NCBI GenBank assembly: GCA_001600615.1
Contig: BCKK01000002.1
Coordinates: 2,324,809 to 2,388,808 of the forward strand
Length of the DNA stretch: 64,000 bases
Source: Dioszegia crocea
Taxonomy: Eukaryota; Basidiomycota; Tremellomycetes; Tremellales; Bulleribasidiaceae
Reading direction: 5' to 3'
Below the pieces are notes generated by a model that was not told the origin of the DNA, searched no databases, and was given only the letters and a program-made list of their open reading frames with translations. Below are positions 12,990 through 24,776 of the stretch, in pieces; positions within the stretch are counted from its first letter, which is position 1, and every line of letters starts with the position of its first letter. The translations under genes were made by a program, and so were the position numbers.

Positions 12990-13422
12990 GTTGACGCGTC
13001 TGTTCTCGGACTCTGTTCGAATGAAGGCCGTTTCTTCAAGTCAGAGAAGATACGTCGTACGGATTTGAGCTTGCAAGAACACAGTTCAGAGGTCTATATG
13101 GACTTCTGACTCGTCAGTGGAGAGGATAAGGTGGATCTCGGAGCGGAGGTGCGAGCAGAGAGGCTGTTCGGTGTTGTTCGGTCAAATCCGACCAGCCCAG
13201 CGTCTATTTGGCTGAGGCCCGTGGTCTGTGGAGTGTGGAGGTCCGCACCTCTCAGGTCGGGTGAAGATTGCGAGCTAGTCCTGTCGATAGAAGAGGTGAG
13301 GATGATATACGGAGTGCATGTTTTTGATCAGATAGTATAGGAATCTCCATCTATGTACACCATCTCCTTTTGCCCGACCCCTAGTTCTCCCGGTACCGCC
13401 AGCCAACTTTCCTCATCCGAGC
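12990..13422. other. Intergenic region between thioesterase start and F-box-like gene end
   Basis: This 433-bp gap is the promoter and 5' UTR of the thioesterase gene plus the 3' UTR of the gene to the right. A 69-codon plus-strand ORF (13131-13340) has no recognisable features. Nothing else is seen. Confidence 0.35.
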
Positions 13423-15209
13423 TCACTTTCCCTTTTGGACCCTGCCCTTACCCTCCCCCTTCCCCAGCCCTTTCTTCACCATCCCGTCAGTCTTGACTCC
13501 GGAATGCGGGGCTGCCTTCTTCTCCTCTGGCTCCTCGAACTCCCAACCGCAAGCCTGACAACCCCCACTTTCGGCCGAAGACCGCCAAGAAGATATACCC
13601 TGCAGCTTTGGCATACCACCGCTGCGCATCTGCTTGTATTCGGCTTGCCAGATTTCCGGAACAAGCGACTTCTCCATCTTGGGGGTAGGGAAGGGGACTG
13701 CGCGTGAGTCTTTGTCCTCGGCACTTCGGTAACGCGTGCCGATAGGGGTGTAGCGATTCCCAGATATGAATACATCGATATCGAAATGGGGAATGAGGCC
13801 GGCCTCGCGGACCTGGCGATGATGGTCCTCGAGCAACTTGATGAAGTTGCGGACGAGCGAGTTGGTAGGATAGAGGTACCGATCCTCGTTCTCCAGCACC
13901 CAGCGGGTACGGCTGCCCATTGCTGCACGGACAAATTCCATTTGAATGTTGGCGTGGAAGGTGATAGTGGGAATGCTTCGAGCCGGAGAGGGGGTAGGGG
14001 TGGAGGATGAGGTCTTGGGGATGGGCACGCCCCAGACGAAGCCGATGGGAGGAGCGTAGGGACCGAAGGTGCTCCGCGAGCAGTAGTGGGTGAGGGGGGA
14101 TGACTGGAAGAGCTTCATAGTCGAAGCCTGGCAGTTCTGGATGAGCTTGCCGATTGGGGGCCGCTCATTCGACTTTCGCCCTGGGACCCTCTGAAAGACC
14201 AGTTTGGTGTCGGGATGGGAGACCCCGTCCCAGCAGTGCTCGTGCCTGCCGAAGATGCCGCCAATGCTGAGGTGCGTCAACTTGGGGAAGTACGGTCCTG
14301 GATTGACGCCGAGGACCGTACGCTGAACCTCCTCGAGGCGATCTGAGATAGAGAGGGCCTCGGCGGCCGCCTGATAGACGGCGTTGAGGACGTCATGAGG
14401 TTCACCGACGAAGCCCCATCTGATAGGGTTTCGCATGATCATCGCGTAGCTGATGTGCCTCTCGTCGTCCTTCGATAGGTACTCCAGCTGGAGGGACCGC
14501 GTCCTCGCCAGCAGCTTCTCTTTTCGTTCGATCGACCAGTGGGTGGGGTATTTGAGCATGCCGACGCCCTTGAGAAGGAGTGGGAGTGAGTCGCAAGTGA
14601 TGTGGCGATAGAGATGGTCCGCGGTGACCTGATTGAAGAGCTGCCAATCAGCGCTGGCATCACAATATCCGATGTTATTCCAGGCCAAGGACGAGACTCA
14701 CGATGCTTGTGCGCAGTAGACTGGCCAGATCCGCTGCCCTGATATCACTCCTTGACGTACGGCCCGGGTCCGAAACATCGGGCAGCGTCGCAAAATCGTC
14801 TCGCTGCACCTGGTGTTGAGAACTTTCTTCGTAGGCGTACTCCTGCTTGGTTCTGCCTGAAAGTGCCTTGCGGCGCGGTGGGACAAGGAAGCTGACGATG
14901 TGCCGCCAGGTCTCGATGTGCAGCTTGTAAAACCACCTCGGGCCTGTATCGTCAGCCAAAAGTTCAGAAGTGATCATGTTCTCGAGGACATGGTGAAGAG
15001 AAGTATCTGGACTCACTACTCTCGCCTTCAGCGTTGTGGTTGTTCTCCTTCTCCTCCTTCTCCTCTTTCTCTTCCTTCTCGTTCTGCGTGAACTCTCGCT
15101 CGAGCTGACTCATCATCTGGGTCATTCCGTCCATCATGAATTTGTTACGGAAATCATCCCACTCCTGCTGACTGATCCGCGCTTGACCGTCTTTGACTGG
15201 CTTCTTCAT
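13423..15209 (-). CDS. F-box-like protein of unknown target
   Basis: Three exons are visible, starting at the ATG at 15209. The protein opens with a Lys-rich region and a charged KEEKEEKEEKENN repeat. It then has RWFYKLHIETWRHIVSFLVPP, which resembles an F-box core (hydrophobic, W and I positions). A leucine-rich helical body follows, and the C terminus is a CQACGWEF motif and a basic Lys/Gly tail. The junctions ESS-PRWFYK and TSI-LFNQVT restore frame with GTGAGT donors and CAG acceptors. Many basidiomycete genomes carry large families of such proteins with an F-box and degenerate repeats; the substrate is unknown. It could instead be a non-F-box helical protein. Neighbouring genes give no hint of pathway. 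It shares a divergent promoter region with the PI-PLC gene. Confidence 0.65.
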
Positions 15210-15682
15210 CTTGAAGGTAGACGGAAATCTAATGTATAAGAAGGGTGGAGAAGTGACAAGTCAAAAGGGTCGTCAACCAGATGTAGTCTGTCAGTGCGCA
15301 ATTAAGCTGACGGCAGGCCACACACACACACACACACACACACAATCAACACACAGCGACCAGATCTCGCGTAACCTCGCAACCGCCCGCCCCAGGTGAG
15401 AAGGGGAGACAACCACATCAATCAAGGTTGAGCGCGCGCAAAGCCTGTCCAGTAAAGGTATCGTTGTGGATCATTGGATAAGCGCTTTTAGAGCACAGAG
15501 CGGGGTAAGAGAGGCTGTTGTACGTTGAAATACCGGTCCATCGCAAAATCCACCAGCCAAACCGATGCCGTAACGCCGTCTCTGAGCTCTGAGCAACACC
15601 CATAGACGTCTTTCTTGTACTTTTGGATGCCCAACATCAGGTCACCCAATGTATCGATAACTCCCACCCAGACGCTCATCCA
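15210..15682. promoter_or_regulatory. Divergent intergenic region with a CA microsatellite
   Basis: This 473-bp region lies between divergently transcribed genes (F-box-like on minus, PI-PLC on plus), so both promoters lie here. It holds a perfect (CA)n tract at 15319-15344. No ORF is called. Confidence 0.45.
15319..15344 (+). repeat. (CA)13 dinucleotide microsatellite
   Basis: Thirteen uninterrupted CA units lie between two divergent genes, followed by an imperfect CA-rich stretch (aatcaacacacag). Length variation between isolates would be expected. Confidence 0.95.
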
Positions 15683-17325
15683 ATGCGCCTTCCGTCCAGT
15701 ACGGATCTGGCGGAAAAATCAATCGAAATCGTCCGATATAGGCCAAGTTCTAAAGGATCTTGCTCAGACCGCTTCATTGCCGACTTCGAGGATACCGATG
15801 CTTTGAAAGGGCCAGGGCGAGTCCGCATACCGATTGACTCCCGCTCGAAGGCGAGTTTTACTTCCGAGGAGACAGATGGCTTTGCCAACGTGCTCGTCCC
15901 GAGGGTTGTATCGCCGCGATCAAAGAGCAGGGGATGGAAACGGCTAGTTGTGGAGGATGATGCAGCTTCGGCAGGAATAGCCGCTTGGCTGATCTGGGTA
16001 GGTGGATGCTATCTTGGCAGCTCTGTAACCATGCTGACTGACAGCCTCATGGTAGAGTGACAGATACACAGCCTTGCATCCTCGTATACCCTCGGCAAGA
16101 CACGGCTCGCTTTATGGCTACTCTGCCTGATGAGACGCCATGGCAAGATTTAGCTCTCATCGGGACACATGATTCGTGTGCCTTCTATGGCTGTGAGTAA
16201 GCCTCTCCTTATAGAATGACGTTTGACTGCTGATCTATACTAGACTATTATGCTCAATGTCAGCAGCCGACCACAAGCATAACTCAGCAGCTGAATGATG
16301 GCGTCCGATCTTTAGATCTACGCATGAAAGTGAAAGATGGGGAGCTAATCAGTGAGCATCTCCGCCTTCTCCCTCCGAGGCCTCATGCTCATCCTCATAG
16401 TGTACCACGGTATCCGTACTCAGCGCGCCCACTTCACCTCTGTCCTCGCCGAGATCCACGATTTCCTCGCCTCACACCCCACCGAAGCCATCCATGTTTC
16501 CATGCAACAAGAAGTCCCACCTATCCATCCAGACTTCGCCTCTCTCGTATGGACTACGATGGCACCCCACGTCGACCAATTCTGGTTCCTCGAAACGCGG
16601 CTCCCGACACTCGGAGAGGTCAGAGGCAGAGCAATACTCATGCCGCGTTTCACCATCCCGGAACCCCAGCCTGGCATGTGGGATAAAGGTATTGGACTCA
16701 AATTGGATTCTTGGCCCGATAATAATACTGATGGGTTCGAATTGTCCTGTGGGGAAGATAGTATCAGGGTGCAGGATTGGTATGGCGTATCTAGTTTTCT
16801 TCGGATACCAGACAAGCTCAAAGTTGTGAGTTTACTAATTTGTTGAACGATGTGTTTACCTGAATCTGATAAGGACAGATCCAGGATCACCTCGAACCCA
16901 CTCTGACGACCGCCCCACCATCTCTGTCACGCCCAAAGTCCACACCGGATTCGGACACTCCACGTCGGCCCCTGACAATCTCCTACCTCTCAGCCGCTCA
17001 TATGCCCCTTGGTCCCCCTTGCGTACTAGCCAAAGGGTTCGGATGGCCTTCTATAGGTCTTGGTGTCGAGGGATTGAACTCTCGCTTCATTCGGTGGCTT
17101 CTGAGTCTCATGTGCGATGGCAAGAGGGTCAGAGGTATCGTGCCTGTGGATTTCTATAGGGAGGAAGGCGATATCGCTGGGCTTTTGGTAGCTATGAGTC
17201 ATTTTGGCAGGGACGATCTGGTCCAGAGGATGGATGGTGAGAATGGAGGGGAAGCGACGGGCATGGGCGAGGGAAGATCATCCGGAGAGACACTCCGAGA
17301 AGCGACTCGAAGGGTGAAATTATAG
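15683..17325 (+). CDS. PI-PLC X-domain phosphodiesterase (single-domain, PLC-like)
   Basis: Probably a phosphoinositide/phosphodiester hydrolase of the PLC-like TIM-barrel superfamily. The X domain shows the first catalytic His in LALIGTHDSCAFYG and the second in YHGIRTQRAHF. The substrate-ring segments are QLNDGVRSLDLRM and the HVSMQQE strand. Frame-consistent introns follow CAFYG, KDGELI and LKV. There is no EF-hand, Y or C2 domain, so this is the bacterial-like single X-domain class rather than PLC1. The ~100 N-terminal residues are polar and unrelated to the domain. The intron after AAWLIW has two possible acceptors (GGTAG or CACAG), and only the latter keeps frame with the GTAGGT donor, so that junction is uncertain. 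Start chosen at ATG 15683; an upstream exon is possible. Stop at 17325. Confidence 0.8.
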
Positions 17326-17439
17326 ATACGGACAAGATCCCGACAGTTGTACTTTTCTCCATGTTGTATGCCATCTACGCATTGTATCTCTTGCTACGCT
17401 CAAGCACGCAGCAAGTCCCGTCCACTGTCCCGTCCACGT

Positions 17440-18284
17440 TCACAGCTTGACACCCCTCTCTCCGCCAAGCCAGCTCCCGACCCAAGCCTGCATACCCTTC
17501 CAACATCCCTCCCTTTCCTTCTCCACGCCGCCATGCCCCTTCAAACATCCCTCGATAGAAACAACAACAACCCCAAACTCTCCCTCCTGCTTCCCAAATG
17601 CACTTCGGCACATCAAGCTGAGCTCGTATATCTTGCTCGGATCAAAAGGCTTGTATCGGGGATCAGAAGTCGGTACTTCCCGACCCCGATACACCGCCTT
17701 AAAATCGTCGAATGACAGATGCAGCACCTCTGGCGTATCGGGTACGGCGGTAGGGGAAGAAAGAGAGAAGTCGTGCTCGTATGACAGCGAGGCAGGCTCG
17801 GGATTGGGAGGGAGTTTAGGCTTGGATGGAGCGTGCTGCGGCGGTGAGGTTTTGAGGACTAGGGTGAAGGTGTGGGGTCCGTCAGGCTTAAAAGTAGCGC
17901 CAGTGACTGAGGATGTAGCCTTTTTCTCATGTTCCGGGAGTAGACGGAGAGTGATACCGTCGTATGACACCCGGGGAAGATATAGGGGTTCGGGGCCGAA
18001 GAGATATCGCTGAGATGCAAATCCTGCTCCGCCTAGGGTTTTCGTGTCTGACTGTATCAGCTTGCATGTAAAGATTGGAGACTTTGATCAGTTGGCTCAC
18101 CCAATGTGCCCCAAAATCTGGCTCCTGTAGGCTTATCGTCCCCTACGACAGCTGATCCAGAGTGGATGGGAATGGGATCGAGATGAGACTGGCTCGAGCC
18201 GCCCCGAACTCGATCGTCCACCGCGTGCCATCGATGAAAGTGCCAGCTTGGAAAGATGACTGTGGGTTTGGCAAGAGCAGTCAT
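17440..18284 (-). CDS. CIA30: CIA30/NDUFAF1 complex I assembly factor
   Basis: A chaperone-like factor for the membrane arm of mitochondrial NADH:ubiquinone oxidoreductase. The galactose-binding-like CIA30 domain is evident: RWHAVDDRVRGGSSQSH near the N terminus, then ARFWGTL joined across one short intron to DTKTLGGAGFASQRY, and later VPTSDPRYKPFDPSKIYEL and QEGEFGVVVVSI near the end. The join needs donor G|GTGAGC and acceptor TCAG|ACACG. The start is ATG 18284; no clear presequence is visible, so either targeting is internal or an upstream exon is missing. A complex I factor implies the organism retains respiratory complex I, unlike Saccharomyces. Stop TGA at 17440. Confidence 0.88.
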
Positions 18285-18603
18285 GATGCGACTTCTTCCT
18301 AAGTGAGGGAATATGCCGAGGTCTGAGGTGGACAGATATCTGCAACTGCTGTATGGTAGTCTGCAGCTGTGTGAGTCAGCATTACGGCATCTACAGCCAC
18401 CAAGAATTCGCCACCCATGGAGGCAAGTCGTCGGTAGGCCAGTCTACAGCGGAGCGTATCACAGCCCAGTAGGACTGATTGATGAGACGATAGGTCCTTC
18501 AGAATGAAAAAGAATACATCTCATCCGAGAGCTTCATTCTATGTATTGTATGTCCATGGTTTGACCCACCTCACGCCCAGCCTGGAGCACGCCAGCCCCT
18601 CGC
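18285..18603. other. Intergenic region between CIA30 and the dipeptidase gene
   Basis: This 319-bp gap holds the CIA30 promoter and the dipeptidase 3' UTR. Both genes run leftwards. No feature beyond this was seen. Confidence 0.35.
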
Positions 18604-20478
18604 TCACGCAGGCGGGAAAGGTTTCGGGTCCAGATCCGTCCTCTTGTCATAGATCGCCATGTTGGGTTTCTTTCCGTCTGACGCCATCTGAGCCGCGACG
18701 GCCTCGGCGCCATTGAGAATTCGTAGGACATTCCCGCCTGCCAAGAGGGAGAGGTCATTATGCGACCATTGACGGCGGATAAGTTCGGCAAACTGGCTCG
18801 TGAGCATTTACACCAATGTGACGACAATAGTGGCGCTTCAACTTACGAGGTTGGGATACTTGGAAACATCCTCTAGTCCAGTCGGAGTCTTCTCGATCCC
18901 ATCGTAGTCGGAGCCAATACCCACACTGCCCCGTGAGCTGAAGTACTCTCATCGCCAAGGCCAAGGGATAGAACTCACTGCTTTTTCCCGATCCGATTCG
19001 CAATGTATTCAACCTGATCAGCGATAGTCGACACGTTGCCTTTCTTGTCCGCCGAGGCGAAAGCGGGGTAGAAGCTAGAGACAGTGTCAGCTTCTTTGTT
19101 CCTGATGCCATGTTCGAGAACGTTGTGGAGCTTACTTGACCATGACCACTCCATCCGTCTTCCCCCGGCCCTTCCCAATCTTGTCCAAGATCCTGTCAGG
19201 TACGTTCCGGGACAGGTTGCTAAAGTGCCTCGAGTCAGAGTGAGAAAGAATGACGGGAGCTTTGGTGATTTCACTGGAATGTCAGTTTGGCCCAACGTCC
19301 ACCAACGGCAATACCGCCGAGCCGCTGAGGAAGCGAGGCTAAGGACTCACAGTGCCTGCAAAGCTGTATCGTCGCTCACATGGCTCAGATCGACCAAGAC
19401 GCCCAGGCGGTTCATCTCCTTGACCAGTTCTCTACCGAGAGGGGACAGACCGCCCCACTTGGGTTTAACAGCTTCGAATACCCCGCCAGAATCGGCAAAG
19501 GCGTTGTTGCAACCGTGAGTGAGGGTCAAGTAGCGGATACCTAGACGGTGATACATTCTCAATGCACCCAGAGAGTTCCCAAGCATGTGTGCACTGGAGG
19601 GTGAGCTTGACCTAATTGCGAAAAACAGATGTATTCAAGATATGAGCTCAGAGGTTGAAACTTACCCTTCCATGCCTAACAGACTCGCAATCTTGCCCTC
19701 TTTGATAGCCCACATGACATCTGCGGCCGTTCGGCAGAGCTTGAAGTCCGAGTACTGCTCAATGATATTCAAGGATACATCAATCTGCTCGAGAGTATCT
19801 GATTGTCAGCTTAGAGTATGCGCCGTTGGCCTATGGACAAAATTTGGCTGCAGGTCGATTACTGACCTCTAACGGTGTCGGTAGAGTTTAGGAAGTCTGG
19901 GCCGGCCTCATCTTTGCAGTCCATAAATCTACTTCGTCAGCTTCGGACTACGAGTACAGCCACAGCCATGGATGGCAAGCATGCTGTCAAATGTAGATCC
20001 TTAGGCAAGAGGGGAAGATGCAGCACTCACATTGACCAGAAAAACCCGCCCATTCGGCCTTTCCTAGCACGAGGCAAGTCAAAGTGGCCCGGCTGCACAA
20101 TCAGCCATACATCCAAAGACCAGTCCCTGTCTAGTCGGATAATATACTTACAGTGTTCTTCTCCAAATTGAGCTTATCGACATTATTGCCATAGACCTCC
20201 CTGACTAAAATCGGAAGATCAACATGACCATCAATGACAGGCGACCTAAGGAATCAGTACCGCCCTAAGATCACAGGAGAAGAATCGTACGATTTGAGCC
20301 AATAATCCGCTAGCTCATTCGGGTCAGTGGGGACCTTTTCGCCCACGAGTCCGATGAAGAGAGTGCCTCCGACGAGAAGGAGCGCAACGAGTATGGTTGA
20401 GAATAGTTGGAGGCGCTTTGACCGGTTCAGTTCGGGCGTCTCGGGCTGGAGTCGCGGTATAAGAGGCTGAGAGGACAT
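18604..20478 (-). CDS. Membrane dipeptidase, peptidase family M19
   Basis: A zinc dipeptidase of the renal dipeptidase family, probably a type II membrane protein. The N terminus from ATG 20478 has a short polar tail and then one hydrophobic segment ([19 protein letters not shown], about residues 26-45). The M19 barrel follows: the metal-binding HxD in [19 protein letters not shown], then [40 protein letters not shown] metal-ligand strand before LATCPGT spacing, and [10 protein letters not shown] in the C-terminal part near 18880-18905. About eight small introns interrupt it. The C-terminal helix [18 protein letters not shown] is typical of the family. Substrate specificity (dipeptides, or other amidohydrolase substrates) cannot be read from sequence. 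Confidence 0.9.
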
Positions 20479-20826
20479 GGTGGGTCCTGGTTACTCTGAT
20501 TATCGGAGAATGATCAGAGTATAAAGGGCGAAAGAGGAGGTAGAGGCGAAGACAAGCAGAGATATGGTCTGGCGTGGGTCATTCGGGTCTGGCCGACGCG
20601 ATCATCCGTCAACTTGCCCCCTCGATCGGGGCAGCTTGGGGTGTCGGTCCTTGCAACATGATCAAAGCCACCCTCAAAGCTCCAACTTCATGATCATGCA
20701 CGCGTATAATTGGTCTCAGCTGGTCGAAGGAAACCACAATTTACATATACAAATACAAGACTGACGGGCCCATCTCGCTCAAAGACCTCTCTACCTGAAC
20801 AACTCCCGCCACTGGGCCCCATCCAA
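20479..20826. other. Intergenic region: dipeptidase promoter and IWS1 3' UTR
   Basis: A 348-bp gap between two leftward genes. Small ORFs here lack any motif. A thymine/adenine-rich patch lies near 20700-20760 next to the IWS1 end. Confidence 0.35.
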
Positions 20827-22376
20827 TTATCTCTTGTTCGTTCGCATCTGCCTAGCAAACTTGTTGAACTTCTTGTTGTCATTGGCGATTTTGCGCACTT
20901 GTGCTGTATCCTCCTCGTGATGCACCAAGCGCGCAACTGGTGTCACAGTGTATTGCGTTTCCTACCAAATCAGCAAGAGCTCCGCTTAAACCACATGTGC
21001 TCCATAGATCCCCCACATCTCCCTCTTCCCACCACCAGCTAAATCAATGACTCACCTTGACCTGCGGCATCCTGGCGCCCTTCCGCCCGTGATTCTCCTT
21101 GATGGCATTGGCAGCGTCAAACCTCCTCCGACCCTGACTCGAAGCGCCCCCCGCCCCGCCCTGACTCTGACTTTGGCTCTGACTCTGACTGTCCGCCCGG
21201 TTCGTACTGCCCTCGCCTTCGTCCGCATGTCGCCTCGAGTCGCCAGGACGCTTGACGATCGGTCTCGTCCATGACTGCACGAGTGCGTCGGCTGCGCGGC
21301 TGATAGCTGGAGTAACGCGCTTCGTCTTGGTGTAGAATAAGACGATAGGGCCCAGGCGGGATTCTTTAAGCGTGGCGGTGTCGAGATCCATCTTAGGCAA
21401 GACTTCGAAAAGGGCGGATTGGATACCGACAGCAGGTAAAGCGGCGGTGGCTTCCATAGGCTCCAGCCACGCCCTGACGGCTTCTAGGACCCCATTGTCG
21501 ACTACTGATGTCCATAAGGCAGAACTATTTGTCAGATGGGGGTGTCTCATATGCAGAAAAGCGCCTCGACTCACTTTCTCAAAACACTCATGACCTCATC
21601 TAGCATAGCCAACTTTGCCGTGGCTGGCATGTGATTTTCGTTGCTCTGTCGATCCTTGTCGACAGCATTCATCATCCTATCTCGTAGACGCTCTCCAATA
21701 TCGTCAAAGTAGCTATCGACGACCTAAATATCAGCTGCAAGTCCACGTAACAGCTAAAAGAAGTATCTCACGTCTTCACCCTTCCTCTTCCTGTTGGTCT
21801 TGGCCTTCTTACCAATATTATCTATCCGAGCCTCCAATGCCAATCGCTTCTCTAAGTAGAGTCAGTATTACCTCTTACCTGAGCCGAGACAAACACACGA
21901 GTTGCCTCATCGACCATCGGCGCATCCTCCTCGTCATCCTGACGATCTCCAGCACTATCTCTCCGCCTCTTCTCCCCCTTACGCTTAGACTTCTTCTTCT
22001 TGCGCTCCTTCACTCTCTCCTCACCATCATCCTCCTCCCCGTCCTCATCCCCCGCCACCCGCTTCTTGAACTTGGGGATTTTGGCAGCCGAGTTGATAGT
22101 GCCCGGGACATATGCCCCATCCCCACCTTCCTCATCATCATCGTCGTCATCATCAGATGCCGCCGGCTGATGCATTTCGTCCTCATCGTCAGCGACGGGT
22201 GCATCTCCCCGAGGTGGGAATGCCTTTCGCTTGGGAACGGCAGGTTCTCCATCCGAGTCGGAGTCGGACAAGTCGGACCCGTCTCCGAAGACTTCGGCCA
22301 TGATAGTCTGTGTCCCCTGCGCATGATGGGCCGGCACAGAGTTCTCGTCTGGTCCAGGTGAGGGTGAGGCTGACAT
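20827..22376 (-). CDS. IWS1: Transcription elongation factor IWS1/SPN1
   Basis: A nuclear elongation factor that binds Spt6 and RNA polymerase II. From ATG 22376 the first ~170 residues are strongly acidic with basic blocks (DDDDDDDEEGG, KERKKKKSKRKGEK). These are followed by the TFIIS N-terminal (TND/LW) helical domain: ALEARIDNI..., WTSVVDNGVLEAVRAWLEPM, ALFEVLPKMDLDTATLKES, RAADALVQSWTRPI. After an SQ repeat and a basic segment, the last exon gives the conserved C-terminal block starting QYTVTPVARLVHH and ending FARQMRTNKR, with TAA at 20827-20829. The last exon is short and joins after the VKVSH donor region. IWS1 and ERG9 are divergent with about 260 bp between start codons. Confidence 0.92.
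21158..21192 (-). repeat. Ser-Gln coding repeat in IWS1
   Basis: A short hexamer-like tandem repeat (CAGAGT/CAAAGT units on the minus strand) encodes five Ser-Gln dipeptides between the TND domain and the C-terminal block of IWS1. SQ dipeptides are the consensus of ATM/ATR-type kinases; whether they are used here is not known. Confidence 0.7.
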
Positions 22377-22638
22377 TGTAAATGGATGTATGGTTGGCTG
22401 TGAGATGTTGGAGGTTGCCCGGTGATATTTAGGCCTGTAAATGGGGGGAGGGATTAAGGAGTCTGGGCCGAGGTTGTTCCGACCCATCCGTCGTCCCATG
22501 TATACTTTGCGTTCATCTCTCATAAACATCTGACGTTGACAAAGCCGTCCATATATACGGCCAACAGATAGTAGGAATCTACCGCTCCATCGCTTCAGAT
22601 CAAACTTCGAAGCAGCAAATTTCAATCACTCCGTCAAA

Positions 22639-24509
22639 ATGGGCAGAGCAGCAAAGGTTTTAGAATGTACGTGCACCCCATCCTAGCCTTCACGTCGACT
22701 CCCCCGAATTAAGCTAACATACACAGTACTGGCTCATCCCGTATGTATCACAGCTTCTCCAGGTATCCATCCGAGCTCCTGACTGACATCATAGACCGAG
22801 TTACGCGCAGTCATAAACTATAAAATATGGCGCGACACGCGTGATATCACCGACGTGACCCAACTCCCTACGACCTGCTATGACCGGGCGACGATGAAGC
22901 GGACGTGGGAATTTCTAGATATGACCAGTCGGAGTTTTGCTTTCGTGATCAAGGAACTAGAGGGTGATCTTGCGAGAATCGTAAGTTGAATTCCTCACTT
23001 TCGCTTGGCGCGAGTCTGACTCGCAGGTCTGTATCTTCTACGTCGTTCTCCGAGCGCTCGACACTATCGAGGATGACATGACTCTTCCCAACTCTGTCAA
23101 ACTGCCGCTACTCCGCTCCATGCATTTGAAGCTATACGAGCCCGGATGGAATTTCAACGGGAGTGGACCAAATGAATCCGACCGTCAGGTCTTGGTGGAG
23201 TTTGAGAATGTCCAAGCGGAATTTGCTCTTCTTGACCGAAAGTGAGCTTTCTCTGTACTCCAAGCGGACAATGCTGATTCCAGATACCAACTCGTCATTG
23301 AAGGCATCTGTCAAAAGATGGGCCGAGGAATGGCGGACTTTGCAGCACTCGCTACCCCTTCCCAACCCGTCGCCGAAGTCAACTCTATTGCCGACTACGA
23401 TCTCTACTGTCACTATGTCGCCGGTGTCGTCGGTGAGGGTCTTTCGGGACTCTTTTCCGCTTCGGGCAAAGAGCGTCCTTGGCTCGCCGACCAATTGACA
23501 ATTTCCAACTCGATGGGCTGTCTTTTGCAAAAGACAAACATCCTCCGAGATGTCAAGGAGGATGTTGACGAGGGTCGAGGATTCTGGCCGAGGGCTATAT
23601 GGTCCAAGCACGGCTTCAACTCAATGAAGGAGCTTGTTGATCCGGCGCGTGAGAAGGAGGCGTTGTTTGCGGCAAGTGAAATGACGCTGGATGCACTGAG
23701 GCACGCTCTGGACGCTCTCGACTACTTGACGCTGTTGAAGTGTCAGAGTGTTTTCAACTTTGTCGCGATTCCCGCCGTGATGGCGATGGCTACGCTCGAG
23801 AGGTGCTTTATGAACCCGGGTCTGTTGAAGCGGAATGTCAAGATTAGGCGTGGAGAGGCTGTCAAGGTGAGCTCAGCTGTACTGCAATCCTGTTCCAGCC
23901 AAAAGCTAATATCACAGATCGTTTCCCGCTCCGTCAACCCCCGCGACGTCTCTTTCATGTTCCAGGCCTTTGCCCGAGGAATCCACAGCAAGGTCCACAA
24001 GGACGACCCAAATCTGCTGAAGCTGTCTATTGCGTGTGCAAGGGTAAGTCGACAGATTTTCTTTCCGGAATTGCCACAACCATGTTCTGTTCGCTTACGT
24101 CCAGATCGAACAATGGTCAGAGCACCACTATCCCACATTCATCGAGATTGCTTCAGGCCAGCAAGCGAGCATCAACGGCATGACGACCGATGCGCGTGCA
24201 CCCCTCTACGCCAAGATGTACGCCTCCATTGCCGAAAAGGCCGCGTCGGACAAGCGCGACGCGACCATTGCCGACTTGAAGGCGCGAGGTATCATCAAGC
24301 CGATGCCGTGGGACGAGATGATTGAGGTTGAGGAGGAAGATGAGAATGGGGAGAAGCGGATGGTAAAGCGCCCCAAGGCGCCCCGGCCCGAACGGCTGGC
24401 GGATGACGATATGAGTATCTGGGCCGTGGTTGGTGTGGTGGGCGGGGTGTTGGCGCTTATGATTGCCCTTGGGGGTATCATAGTTTACACCATCATCCGG
24501 TACTCGTAG
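22639..24509 (+). CDS. ERG9: Squalene synthase (farnesyl-diphosphate farnesyltransferase)
   Basis: Condenses two farnesyl diphosphates to squalene at the ER membrane, the first committed step to ergosterol. It starts at ATG 22639 with a nine-codon first exon, and several short introns follow. The aspartate-rich metal site is intact in LRALDTIEDDMTLP. The second site region is LLQKTNILRDVKEDVDEGR followed by FWPRAIW. CHYVAGVVGEGLS and CQSVFNFVAIPAVMAMATL are typical core helices. The C terminus has an acidic linker and then one transmembrane anchor (VVGVVGGVLALMIALGGII) and a short YS tail, as expected for an ER tail-anchored enzyme. About 510 residues, longer than yeast Erg9 because of the charged linker. 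No damage was seen. Confidence 0.96.
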
Positions 24510-24776
24510 GAGAAGTATGTGGGGTGGATGGGAGCAAGCAAAATCGTGGAGGTCTGGATGGGAAAAGGGCGCGGTATCGTTTGGGTATTTTGATCTGTAC
24601 GAGTACGCGATTGACAAACTCATGCAATCCGGGTAATTTCCTATTACCCTGACGAGACGAGCAGCATCACTTCTCACATACAGTAACATACAAGCATGAT
24701 ATTGTACACACAGATCGGGTGAACCCATGACACCGCCTAATCAATCCTCCTCATGCGTAGGTCCCCGGAGCCAGGC

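Noticed and set aside
23318..24325. 335-codon ERG9 ORF read without splicing
   Set aside because: It includes unspliced introns after GEAVK and ACAR. The spliced product matches squalene synthase to the C-terminal anchor.
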